A DNA stretch of 29,024 nucleotides from a virus. Location of the stretch: positions 1 to 29,024 of the IMG/VR virus record IMGVR_UViG_3300021389_000109. One strand, written 5' to 3'. This document shows, one piece after another, positions 21,805 through 29,024 of this stretch. Position numbers and translations under genes: made by a program. Position 1 is the stretch's first letter, and the number at the start of each line of letters is the position of its first letter. The notes below the pieces were generated by a model. The model was not told the DNA's origin, did not search any database, and worked only from the letters and a program-made list of their open reading frames with translations.

Positions 21805-23475
21805 TCAATCTATACTTTCGATGGTAAATTTAGAGAATCCATTTTCTCTATATATTTGAATCTTCTTGTCAAATATCTCATGTGGTAGTACTGAGTGATT
21901 AATTACAAAGGTATTTATCTTATGTTCCTTAATTACTTGATTAAGTATCTTAAGTATATTGTAAACTCCATCATGGTCTACCGAAGATAATAACTCATCT
22001 AAGAATAAGAGGTTTAATTGTGGGAATCTTAATTTTAAGATCTTAATAATTGCCACAATCACGATAAAGTCAGCCTTCTTACGCTCTCCTGTTGAAAGTG
22101 TCATAGGATTAATGTCTTCACCTAGGTGATTAATAATACAATTAAACTTCTCATCAAATCTAATATGAAATTGCAAGTGCATCGTTTGAGCCATTGCAGC
22201 TATATTAGTATTAAGTCCTGGTAGAATAGTTTTAACTGCTAAGTTCTTTACGCCATCTTCACCTAATACTTGTTCTACAATCTCCATAAAATTATAGTCA
22301 CCATTTAGCTGATCTTTGCTTGCAGATTTCTTAGTCTCTTTCTCTTCAAACTCTGTAATAAGTCCTCTTAAGTGATCGAAGTCAGCTCCTTCTGGAGTAT
22401 CTTTTAATTTCATTAGCTCAGCTTTAAGACCTCGCATTGTCACCTTATTATCTGAGATCTGACCTTCTAAATCTAGTTTAGCAGTTCTAGCTTCAAGGAC
22501 TTTATCTTGTAAAACATCCATCTCTGCTTTAATAGACTTAATATCATCTGTACTGGTTCCAATCTTTTCGCTAAATGAATCTTTTTGAGATTTATGCCAA
22601 TCAGAAGTTAATTTAGTTTCACATGTTGGGCAATGTCCGCTCTCATATAACTTTAACTTCTTATTTAGATAATCTATTTCTCTTTTAATATCTCCGGCTT
22701 CAGTTCTCTTTTCGTTATATTCTTTATTGAACCTATTCATCGCATCTTCTTCCTTCTGGCGATTAGCTTCAATATCTAATACTGTTTCATGTAGAGTAAC
22801 TAACTGATCTTTTAATTCTTGAATCTTAGATTTATTTGCAGTAGCAGATTCTTCTAGTAGAGTATTTAGTTTACCCCTAACTGAAGCAATAGAGTCTAGA
22901 ATCTGATTTAACTCAGCATCATAAGCATCAATATCAAATTTAATATCTCTACGCTCATCTTTGATTTGCCTCTGCATATCATTAAGAATAGAGAAACCAA
23001 ACATTCTGTCAATAATCTGCTTCTTATCTTGATTTGACATTGTCAAGAAAGATTTAAAATCATTTACTGATAGAATAATTATATTTTTAAATACATGATA
23101 TGGAATACCAAATACTTCATCTTCTAAATACTCTTGTACAGATTTCTTACCCGCCTTATCGAATTCAACGCCGTTGATTAATACACTAAATTTATTTGGT
23201 GAAATACCACGCTCTATTTCTATCACCATCGTACCACACTTCAAACCGATCTTTACATGAAGTTCTTTATTAATACGATTAGGTAAGTCTGCTAACTTTA
23301 CACCTTCAACTTTACCATAAAGAGCATAGATAATTGCATTAGCAATAGTTGTTTTACCATCACCATTTTTACCCAATGTTAAAAATAACTCTGAGTCGTC
23401 ATGTTTAAAATCTATTCGTTGTCTTTGGTTTCCGTATGAAGCAAAGTTCTTAAACTCAATATAGTCTATTCTCAT
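21805..23475 (-). CDS. 46: Recombination nuclease ATPase subunit, T4 gp46-like
   Basis: gp46 is the Rad50-like SMC ATPase that works with gp47 to resect DNA ends for recombination-dependent replication. Landmarks in 556 aa (T4: 560 aa) are Walker A GKNGDGKT (35-42), a long coiled coil interrupted by the zinc-hook CPTC (282-285), the ABC signature LSTGE (460-464), Walker B LLFLDEL (489-495) and a switch His in VINHS (about 524-528). The ATG overlaps the gp47 stop by one base (TAATG), so the two subunits are translationally coupled. Confidence 0.97.
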   Translation of the reverse strand: MRIDYIEFKNFASYGNQRQRIDFKHDDSELFLTLGKNGDGKTTIANAIIYALYGKVEGVKLADLPNRINKELHVKIGLKCGTMVIEIERGISPNKFSVLINGVEFDKAGKKSVQEYLEDEVFGIPYHVFKNIIILSVNDFKSFLTMSNQDKKQIIDRMFGFSILNDMQRQIKDERRDIKFDIDAYDAELNQILDSIASVRGKLNTLLEESATANKSKIQELKDQLVTLHETVLDIEANRQKEEDAMNRFNKEYNEKRTEAGDIKREIDYLNKKLKLYESGHCPTCETKLTSDWHKSQKDSFSEKIGTSTDDIKSIKAEMDVLQDKVLEARTAKLDLEGQISDNKVTMRGLKAELMKLKDTPEGADFDHLRGLITEFEEKETKKSASKDQLNGDYNFMEIVEQVLGEDGVKNLAVKTILPGLNTNIAAMAQTMHLQFHIRFDEKFNCIINHLGEDINPMTLSTGERKKADFIVIVAIIKILKLRFPQLNLLFLDELLSSVDHDGVYNILKILNQVIKEHKINTFVINHSVLPHEIFDKKIQIYRENGFSKFTIESID

Positions 23476-24590
23476 TATTTGTCGGTGTCATAATTGTAGG
23501 CACATTGTGTGTACAATTGTTTTAACTTGCTCTTTAGTTTTAGAGCTAAATCCTCGTCTTGTTTCATACTATCAACATACATATTGCAAAGATTAAGAAT
23601 ATTATAGTTCTTATACATCTCTTCAATTTCGCTAATATCATAAAAATCTTTATCGATATATGAATCTTCTTCATAGATATTCGGCTCTAGTTTTCTAGAA
23701 ATTTGTTGGATCTCATTAACCAGTTTGCTCAATGCATTGGTTGTAGCGATCTGCGATGGTACGAATAGATCTACAAAGTTATTTTTTATTTGCTCCTTAA
23801 ACTTGCCAAGAGGCATATCATATAGCGCTTTAATATTATATCTTAAGAACTTAGGGGAAATATGATTCTCGAAGAATGTTTCTTCCATATCTTCTAAGTT
23901 GACTAGATCAAATCCTTTTGAATTATCTCTATCGGATCTTGTTAATTGGTATGGTACACCGACCATTAGTAGTTTGCCACGTTCCTGTCTATAGTGAATA
24001 TGTCCACTATAAACTCTTGTATACTTATCATAGATGTTAGAATCCGTACCATGCTCATTTTTAACTTTAGCATTAAGGTAAATACCTCTAACTTCTGAAT
24101 GACAATATACAATATCTGCCTGTGGGTATTCTGCAAGAGTTTCTGCTTCATGTTCTGCGTCTCGCCTCCATGGCATTAGGAGAACTTTCTTACCAGACCA
24201 ATCTAGTAATTCAGGCTCTTTATATACTTGTACATTAGGAATCCATTTTAAACTATCAATAGATGAAATATCATTTGACTTCTTAGCCCAAATATCATGG
24301 TTACCACAAATTACATAACATGGTAAAATTTGACCTAGTCTTTCAAAGAGGTCAACTGCATAGCTTAAGACTTTAATATTAATAGATTGTCTATTGTCAA
24401 AAGTATCTCCTACTTGTACTAGGACATCTCCAGGTTGTACGTGCTTCTTTAATGTTGGAATAAACATATTTTCAAAGAAGTCTTTTTGAATATCCAGCCA
24501 CTCTACTGAATTTGCTCTTACACCAAAGTGTAAGTCTCCAAGGATCCAAACTCTTTTAGCTCCTTGTTTAATTACCTTGGGTTCAATCAT
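23475..24590 (-). CDS. 47: Recombination nuclease subunit, T4 gp47-like
   Basis: gp47 is the Mre11-like metallophosphoesterase nuclease partner of gp46. All metal-site motifs are visible in 371 aa: GDLHFG (18-23), GDTFDNR (61-67), GNHD (96-99), CHSE (163-166) and SGHIHY (195-200). Length is close to T4 gp47 (339 aa), with a slightly longer C-terminus that should bind gp46. Its ATG directly abuts the TAA stop of the upstream 145-aa gene, and its own stop overlaps gp46, forming one tight unit. Confidence 0.97.
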   Translation of the reverse strand: MIEPKVIKQGAKRVWILGDLHFGVRANSVEWLDIQKDFFENMFIPTLKKHVQPGDVLVQVGDTFDNRQSINIKVLSYAVDLFERLGQILPCYVICGNHDIWAKKSNDISSIDSLKWIPNVQVYKEPELLDWSGKKVLLMPWRRDAEHEAETLAEYPQADIVYCHSEVRGIYLNAKVKNEHGTDSNIYDKYTRVYSGHIHYRQERGKLLMVGVPYQLTRSDRDNSKGFDLVNLEDMEETFFENHISPKFLRYNIKALYDMPLGKFKEQIKNNFVDLFVPSQIATTNALSKLVNEIQQISRKLEPNIYEEDSYIDKDFYDISEIEEMYKNYNILNLCNMYVDSMKQDEDLALKLKSKLKQLYTQCAYNYDTDK

Positions 24591-25028
24591 TTAAAATAAC
24601 TTTTTAATATTCTTCTTCTCTAAAATACCTGTTTTTGCATCCAGCTCTTGGATAAGATCTTCCTTATATACATTAGAAAGTGAGCTATAAAATTTTGCTG
24701 GTTTAATATCAAAGTAAATACACATTTCACTAAATAAATCTATCTTAGACCAATTGCTTCCAATTTCATCTATGATATATCCGTAAACGTCATTAACGTC
24801 ATTCTTTTTTAATTTATTACATTTGCCCTGAGCGTCGATGTCATTAAATACTTTAAATCTAGACTTTAAAATTAATTCATGAATAAGTCTAGCTATCATA
24901 TCGTAATGAATTCTTTCTTCTTCGTCTTGGTCATTTCTAACAGATGGGTCTAGCTCAAAGCTAATAGTACCCAATTCAAATTCTGGTGTATCAAAACTAT
25001 TATTAAAAATTTTATCATTTTTTGCCAT
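24591..25028 (-). CDS. 145-aa protein, candidate gp33-like late transcription coactivator
   Basis: The gene lies between helicase gp41 and nuclease gp47. The N-terminal half is acidic (SVRNDQDEEERIHYDMIARL). The C-terminal segment about 92-145 (WSKIDLFSEMCIYFDIKPAK, then FYSSLSNVYKEDLIQELD, ending NIKKLF) resembles the layout of T4 gp33: a helix pair (SYLEATTAFLEENSIPETQF), then a helical IIEKIQSEAIDENLL, then a hydrophobic clamp-binding tail (LDFLL). gp33 bridges RNA polymerase and the sliding clamp for late transcription. The similarity is weak and judged by eye; an unrelated replication accessory protein is the alternative. The final KKLF matches the RNase H tail. Confidence 0.45.
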   Translation of the reverse strand: MAKNDKIFNNSFDTPEFELGTISFELDPSVRNDQDEEERIHYDMIARLIHELILKSRFKVFNDIDAQGKCNKLKKNDVNDVYGYIIDEIGSNWSKIDLFSEMCIYFDIKPAKFYSSLSNVYKEDLIQELDAKTGILEKKNIKKLF

Positions 25029-25044
25029 ATTGTTTTGTTTATTT

Positions 25045-26361
25045 TTAAATGCTATGAATACTTGATGTACTAATATCTTCGGTCTCTATTAAGCGCATAA
25101 AGTTGTAGTCAACATTTAGTTTACACTTATTACCTTTACCTTCACCATCTCTGATCTTTAATACCTTTAACCAATATTCTTGGTTGGCACGCATTAAGTC
25201 GTCTTGGATAATACCAAGCATTACATCAGCGGTATGTGATAGACCTGCAGATTCTGCAACATCCGTCATGGAAATATCTGAAGAGTTATAGCCGTTTCTA
25301 TTTATTTGGGTTGCGGTGACAATCAACCAATTATTACGAATCCCCATAGCACGAAGGTCCTCTGCAATTTGCTTGATCTTCATATATGTATTCTCCGTAT
25401 TTTGGTTACGATAATTGGCTAAGATATTAATATAGTCAATTACCACTGCTCCTACTTTAATTTGTAATTCCTCTTCAATCTGAGCAACATAGGCTTCAAT
25501 ATCTAAAACTGTAGCTTGAGATGTTGGGAATTGTTTTACATAAAGATTTCCAGGTGGAGTAAATCCATCTCCAACCGTTTCTAATCTTCTCTTAATATGG
25601 TCCCTGTTTTTTGCCTTCTCAGCATAATCATTTATATTAATGTTAAGAAGATTAGAACCAATTCTTTTTACGAATTTATGTGCTGCCATCTCTGCAGTAA
25701 TAACCACAGTGTTTGTGCCCATTTTAACAAAGTTAGCTGCATCATTAGCTAGGTAAATAGATTTACCAATATTCTGTTCTCCAGCATAGACTACTAGATT
25801 ACCACCCTTGTCATATCCACCACCTAACATTCTATCTAAGAAGTTGTAGCCTGTACTAACTTTCTCAGATTCTTTCTGGTCATGTGAATCAAATTCAAAG
25901 AAGTTAAGACCAAGATCAGAATTAAATGTTAGATTATTTCTATCGTTAATTAAGCCTTTGACTTTAGTAACGATTGCGTCTACATTTTCTGGATTAACAT
26001 CTGTGGTTTTAATATATTCAATAGTATCTGTTAAGGACGTATTGAATGTTCTCCACTTAATCCAAGATTCTGCAGTATTAGTCAACCATTCCTCATCATA
26101 CTTATCTAGGTCAACATCAAAGACAATATCTAAAATACTATCTGATACTCGCTCTTTTGATTTAGGATGATTTTGGACTAAGAGTTTAAGATTCTCTTTA
26201 GTTGGTGTCTCATTAAATTTAGTATAGAACTTATTAGCTAAAAAACTCAAGGCATCAATCTCTTCTGATGTGTAGAAGTTAAACTTAATTGCCTGTAAGT
26301 ATTTTGGCTTCTCTAATGAGAGTCTAAAGAAAATCTTTTCAAAGTCTTGTCCGAACTGCAT
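25045..26361 (-). CDS. 41: Replicative DNA helicase, T4 gp41-like
   Basis: This DnaB-family hexameric helicase unwinds the fork and partners with primase. It has a helical N-terminal domain (1-160), the RecA-like motor beginning STGYNFLDRMLGGG (169-182), Walker A GEQNIGKS (194-201), an ITAEM motif (221-225) and Walker B VVIDY (306-310). TATQINRNGY and AESAGLSHTADVMLGI then give the sensor and arginine-finger region. At 438 aa it is a little shorter than T4 gp41 (475 aa). It is in the middle of the right replication block, 9 bases after the oxygenase gene; no late motif precedes it. Confidence 0.96.
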   Translation of the reverse strand: MQFGQDFEKIFFRLSLEKPKYLQAIKFNFYTSEEIDALSFLANKFYTKFNETPTKENLKLLVQNHPKSKERVSDSILDIVFDVDLDKYDEEWLTNTAESWIKWRTFNTSLTDTIEYIKTTDVNPENVDAIVTKVKGLINDRNNLTFNSDLGLNFFEFDSHDQKESEKVSTGYNFLDRMLGGGYDKGGNLVVYAGEQNIGKSIYLANDAANFVKMGTNTVVITAEMAAHKFVKRIGSNLLNININDYAEKAKNRDHIKRRLETVGDGFTPPGNLYVKQFPTSQATVLDIEAYVAQIEEELQIKVGAVVIDYINILANYRNQNTENTYMKIKQIAEDLRAMGIRNNWLIVTATQINRNGYNSSDISMTDVAESAGLSHTADVMLGIIQDDLMRANQEYWLKVLKIRDGEGKGNKCKLNVDYNFMRLIETEDISTSSIHSI

Positions 26362-26370
26362 GTTATATTT

Positions 26371-26952
26371 TTACTGTTCTATGGTTAAAAGTCCTTTTTG
26401 TTTAGAATAAGGTTCATCTTCCCACAGGTTGATTGCTATAGCGTTTCTAATACCGCGTGTTACTTGCTGTACCATGTGTAGGTCTTGTCCAGCTTGAAAG
26501 ACAATGAATCTATTAGGTTTTGCTTTGAGGATCTCTGGAGTTGAATCTCTACCGTCTGTATATACTGCAAGATCTCCACCATCGAAGTCTTGTCCTGCTG
26601 GATAATATACACTACCTATAATTGGACTTACAACTTCACCCGACTCTTCCCACCAAGCCTCATCTTTATCGAAATGAATGTTTAGATTATCTGACCAGCC
26701 GTCTTCAACATTTTTAGCTGTTTGAATACCAGTCCAGTATTCAAATCCATCAATGTTGTAAGAAGCCGCAACTGGACAGTGTGTTCCCCAAACATATTCG
26801 ATTACTTTTTTTGTTGTATTATTTGCTGGTGTGTTCCACCAACCGTTCCAATACTTATAGTTACCTGGATCTTTAAATATATCTTGGTAATTATCTTGTA
26901 TCTCTTTTAGTAGATTCTCGTCTTTAATAAAATTGTCAAATACTGCTATCAT
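26371..26952 (-). CDS. 2OG-Fe(II) oxygenase (prolyl-hydroxylase-like)
   Basis: This 193-aa protein belongs to the 2-oxoglutarate/iron dioxygenases that are frequent in marine T4-like phages. The iron ligands should be H93 and D95 in NIHFDKDEAWW and H159 in QDLHMVQQV; an arginine in the following TRGIRNAIAINLW (R166 or R169) would hold 2-oxoglutarate. GSVYYPAGQDFDGGDLAVYT supplies the jelly-roll strand pair typical of the family. The substrate is unknown: protein, nucleobase or metabolite hydroxylation are all possible. The ATG overlaps the stop of the 99-aa gene (TAATG). Lying between UvsX and helicase, it would be expressed with replication proteins. Confidence 0.88.
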   Translation of the reverse strand: MIAVFDNFIKDENLLKEIQDNYQDIFKDPGNYKYWNGWWNTPANNTTKKVIEYVWGTHCPVAASYNIDGFEYWTGIQTAKNVEDGWSDNLNIHFDKDEAWWEESGEVVSPIIGSVYYPAGQDFDGGDLAVYTDGRDSTPEILKAKPNRFIVFQAGQDLHMVQQVTRGIRNAIAINLWEDEPYSKQKGLLTIEQ

Positions 26953-27251
26953 TATTCAAATGGGTTAATTAAAATTTTGAAGGCCTCTTTACCGGGCTCT
27001 TCGTTGGTTTGTTCACATAAACCCAGTGTTACCAGTTCTTTTGCAGATTCTAAAATTTTATCTGGCTTAGATTCTGGAAATCTATAAGTCTTTAATGCAT
27101 GTAGGGTAAAACTACCTTTATATCTGTCTGGATTTCTATTACAGAGTTTTACTTCAGCTTGTAAAACATCCAGTGCAGTAGGATAATCTGGCAGATCTTT
27201 TTCTATCCCTAGGATATACTTAATCGGCAGTTTATCTTTATTAATCTTCAT
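26952..27251 (-). CDS. Unrecognised 99-aa protein downstream of UvsX
   Basis: The start overlaps the end of uvsX by 11 bases and the stop overlaps the oxygenase start, so it is firmly part of this operon. The protein mixes Lys and Glu and could form a small winged-helix-like fold (helices around DYPTALDVLQAEVKLC and DKILESAKELVTLGL, then a strand EAFKILINPFE). I see no named motif. Position suggests a recombination or replication accessory protein; that is only context. Confidence 0.8.
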   Translation of the reverse strand: MKINKDKLPIKYILGIEKDLPDYPTALDVLQAEVKLCNRNPDRYKGSFTLHALKTYRFPESKPDKILESAKELVTLGLCEQTNEEPGKEAFKILINPFE

Positions 27252-28353
27252 CTTCTGCTGCTAGAAGTTCATCTACATTAAGCTCTCTATGTTCAGTGCT
27301 GTAATTAAAAAGTGGCTGAATTTTCTTTTCAATTTTTTGTAGTACTTCTTCAGTAAATACTTTTTCTGAAAAGAATTCTGCATTAGGTACTGCTTCGTCA
27401 AGGTGTTTACAAATCCAACCTCTTGCAGTAGCTTTAGGGGTTTTAACTCCCTTTTCAATACTACCCTTTGCAATTCCGATTTCCTCCCAATCAATATATT
27501 GTTCTAGTCCAACGTATCTGTTCATACCTTCAGTAAAATGTAGGTGGAACTTAATTGGATGTGGTTTTGCAAAACGATTTTTATTTGGTTTAGCAGTTAC
27601 AATAATACCAGTCTTTTCACCGCCCTCTTTAAGCTGTGCTTTCCCTAAGAATAGAACAATTGATGCTGCATATTCTGGTCCAGTACCACCACCTGCTACC
27701 GTCTGTGAAATAAAGGATTGTGTTTGGTATGTGTGGTTAGTAAAGATAAATGGTATCTTAAGATCTGCAAGTGGAGTCATAATAATTCTAAAAATAGACT
27801 TTAAGATTTTAGATCTAGTCATATCAGATTTTTCTGATCCTGTTTTAGCATCTTCAATTTCTTTTGCAGTTGCTAAGTTACCAGCTGAATCTAAGATAAT
27901 CATTACTTTAGGTGTTTCACCACCAGCTCTTTTTACCTCTTGCATTTTAGAAGTAATTGTAGTTACAGATTGACGGAAGTCTTGTACTGTATTACATGGT
28001 TGGTAATTTACTTTATTAGTATCAATACCAAACTTCTTCATTAACTCTCTATCAACTGCTGCTTCTGAATCATAAAAAATAACGCTATAGCCCATATCAA
28101 TTGCTCTTGCGATAGAGTTTAAGATTAAGTATGTTTTACCAGTTCCTGAAGGACCTGCAATTGAACAAGATCTATTATTCGGCCAACCATTAAATAATGA
28201 TCCGCTTACACATGCGTTAAGATGATAATTACCAGTGTCTATCCACTCTGTAACTTCACTAAAACTAGAATGTTCCATAACGGAACCTAACGGATTAATA
28301 TCTGCTAATTCTTTATTAATGTCATCAAAACTAAATGATTTCTTTTTTGCCAT
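27241..28353 (-). CDS. uvsX: RecA-like recombinase UvsX
   Basis: UvsX forms filaments on single-stranded DNA and drives strand invasion for recombination-dependent replication. In 370 aa (T4: 391 aa) it shows LNACVSGSLFNGWPNNRSC (45-63), Walker A GPSGTGKT (67-74), VIFYDSEAAVD (91-101, with catalytic Glu98), Walker B MIILDSAGNL (151-160) and TNHTYQTQSF with a following GGGTGPEYAASIVLFL, typical of T4-type UvsX. The acidic C-terminus (LNVDELLAAEDED) is also typical. A 47-base gap upstream contains CATATAAC and CTATATAAC boxes but not the late GATATATA motif. Confidence 0.96.
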   Translation of the reverse strand: MAKKKSFSFDDINKELADINPLGSVMEHSSFSEVTEWIDTGNYHLNACVSGSLFNGWPNNRSCSIAGPSGTGKTYLILNSIARAIDMGYSVIFYDSEAAVDRELMKKFGIDTNKVNYQPCNTVQDFRQSVTTITSKMQEVKRAGGETPKVMIILDSAGNLATAKEIEDAKTGSEKSDMTRSKILKSIFRIIMTPLADLKIPFIFTNHTYQTQSFISQTVAGGGTGPEYAASIVLFLGKAQLKEGGEKTGIIVTAKPNKNRFAKPHPIKFHLHFTEGMNRYVGLEQYIDWEEIGIAKGSIEKGVKTPKATARGWICKHLDEAVPNAEFFSEKVFTEEVLQKIEKKIQPLFNYSTEHRELNVDELLAAEDED

Positions 28354-28361
28354 TGTATTCT

Positions 28362-28371
28362 TTTTGTTTAT
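28362..28371 (-). promoter_or_regulatory. Possible early/middle promoter element of uvsX
   Basis: In the 47-base gap before uvsX the minus strand reads ACCATATAACAATAAAC, with a second CTATATAACATC just upstream (28388 and below). The CATATAA box is shared with the regions before gp55 and the gp62-like gene. Support is weak because AT-rich boxes arise easily by chance. Confidence 0.3.
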
Positions 28372-28400
28372 TGTTATATGGTAAGATGTTATATAGTTTC

Positions 28401-28610
28401 CTAGACTTTATCTAGTACATTATCATCACCAAACTCTTCTTTTTCCTTAGCTCTAAGCTCATTAAGTTCTTTAGTAAGCTCTTTAGCTTTATCGGAAAGA
28501 TTTTCTATACCTAATTGAACATCTGCTAAACCATGTAAGATTCTTTGATATTCTCTAACGTAAATCTGTTGTTTTACTGGAAGGTCTTCTAGATTAATTG
28601 AATTTTCCAT
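28401..28610 (-). CDS. Small 69-aa coiled-coil protein
   Basis: The ATG overlaps the stop of the 62-aa gene (TAATG), supporting real translation. The protein is helical and charged (LADVQLGIENLSDKAKELTK, then ELNELRAKEKEEFG) with a clear heptad pattern from about residue 30 to 57. No family is recognised. It is co-transcribed with the polymerase end and the 62-aa gene. Confidence 0.75.
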   Translation of the reverse strand: MENSINLEDLPVKQQIYVREYQRILHGLADVQLGIENLSDKAKELTKELNELRAKEKEEFGDDNVLDKV

Positions 28611-28798
28611 TAGTCGTATCCAAGTATTACATCATCTCTAGTATCTTCATCATCAAAAATATTTAATTGATTAGGATTTGTTACGTTTTTTCTTTGTTCC
28701 CAATAAACTTTCCTTACATTTTTACCAAGTTCTTGGTCGTTGGGGTATTGTTCTACTAGGTCCATGATTCGTTTAAAATTGCTAATTGGTTTATCCAT
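28610..28798 (-). CDS. Small 62-aa protein with clamp-binding-like QLNIF box
   Basis: The gene starts 10 bases after the polymerase stop and is coupled to the 69-aa gene. The basic N-terminal half (NFKRIMDLVEQYPNDQELGK) is helical. The second half contains NPNQLNIFDDEDTRDD, in which QLNIF (residues 43-47 by my count) fits the bacterial beta-clamp binding box QL(S/D/N)(L/I)F. A role as a small clamp-associated replication factor is an inference from that motif and its place after the polymerase gene. No named family is recognised. Confidence 0.75.
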   Translation of the reverse strand: MDKPISNFKRIMDLVEQYPNDQELGKNVRKVYWEQRKNVTNPNQLNIFDDEDTRDDVILGYD

Positions 28799-28808
28799 GT
28801 TCTTTATT

Positions 28809-29024
28809 TTAAAATAATGCCGAAGCGTAAATTAGGTTTGTATCTAATGTTTGAAGGCCTATTGCTTTCAATACTCTATTGAGTGGGTCAATCATACACT
28901 TTTCAAATTGTGTATCATAGTCTACTTTAGGTGCTATCTCATAAGGATGATCTCCTGGAAGATATGCGTAGACTTCAGAGATTGGTGTTTTACAGTTATA
29001 GATTTTAAGCTTCTCACCGTTACC
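28809..29024 (-). CDS. 43: C-terminal end of DNA polymerase, T4 gp43-like (partial)
   Basis: The last 71 residues of a longer protein enter from the right edge. The frame is open to the window end. It reads KLKIYNCKTPISEVYAYLPG, then APKVDYDTQFEKCMIDPLNR and VLKAIGL, ending LIYASALF. This parallels the end of T4 gp43 (HWMDYTVLLEKTFIKPLEGF, then KKASLFDMFDF), where the final residues bind the sliding clamp. Position at the head of the uvsX/gp41/gp47/gp46 block also fits. Only the thumb end and clamp tail are visible, so catalytic motifs cannot be checked here. Confidence 0.82.
   Translation of the reverse strand, partial: GNGEKLKIYNCKTPISEVYAYLPGDHPYEIAPKVDYDTQFEKCMIDPLNRVLKAIGLQTLDTNLIYASALF

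Overview
This window looks like part of the genome of a T4-like tailed phage (myovirus) with low GC. Clear homologues of T4 replication, recombination, packaging, capsid and late-transcription proteins lie almost entirely on the minus strand. Gene starts lack AGGAGG-type ribosome binding sites and have A/T-rich leaders. This, with the 2OG-Fe(II) oxygenase and the overall composition, suggests a Bacteroidota (flavobacterium-like), possibly marine, host. The host is an inference, not something read directly.

Layout in the direction of minus-strand transcription (right to left). (1) 29024-21805 is a replication/recombination block: the C-terminal end of DNA polymerase gp43, two tiny proteins, UvsX, a 99-aa unknown, a 2OG oxygenase, helicase gp41, a candidate gp33-like late coactivator, and the nuclease pair gp47/gp46. 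(2) 21762-18591 is a late virion block: an unknown 254-aa protein, a gp15-like tail completion protein and an unknown 395-aa protein, with intrinsic terminators after the first and last. (3) 18499-11148 holds late sigma factor gp55, head-completion nuclease gp4, a 193-aa unknown, portal gp20, an acidic core-like protein, a fused gp21 protease/gp22 scaffold carrying a huge Glu-rich repeat, and major capsid gp23, followed by a strong terminator. (4) 11040-8610 holds a GT32-type glycosyltransferase and a large charged coiled-coil protein. (5) 8127-8621 is the only plus-strand gene, of unknown function. (6) 8064-5154 is a second replication cluster: gp44, RNase H-type nuclease, a 52-aa protein and a gp62-like clamp-loader subunit. 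(7) 5170-1 contains an unknown, a gp14-like neck protein with a lectin-like extension, and the terminase subunits gp16 and gp17. gp17 runs off the left edge.

The genes fit one programme. The polymerase, clamp loader, helicase and recombination proteins copy the DNA. gp55, with a possible gp33 partner, would direct late transcription. Portal, scaffold/protease and capsid protein build the prohead, the terminase fills it, and gp4, gp14-like and gp15-like proteins finish head and tail. An exact minus-strand motif GATATATA occurs ten times, each just upstream of a virion or packaging gene, and I saw none upstream of the replication genes. It is a good candidate for this phage's version of the T4 late promoter TATAAATA.

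No stretch over 300 bases lacks a gene. I saw no tRNA, rRNA, CRISPR array, insertion sequence or attachment site.
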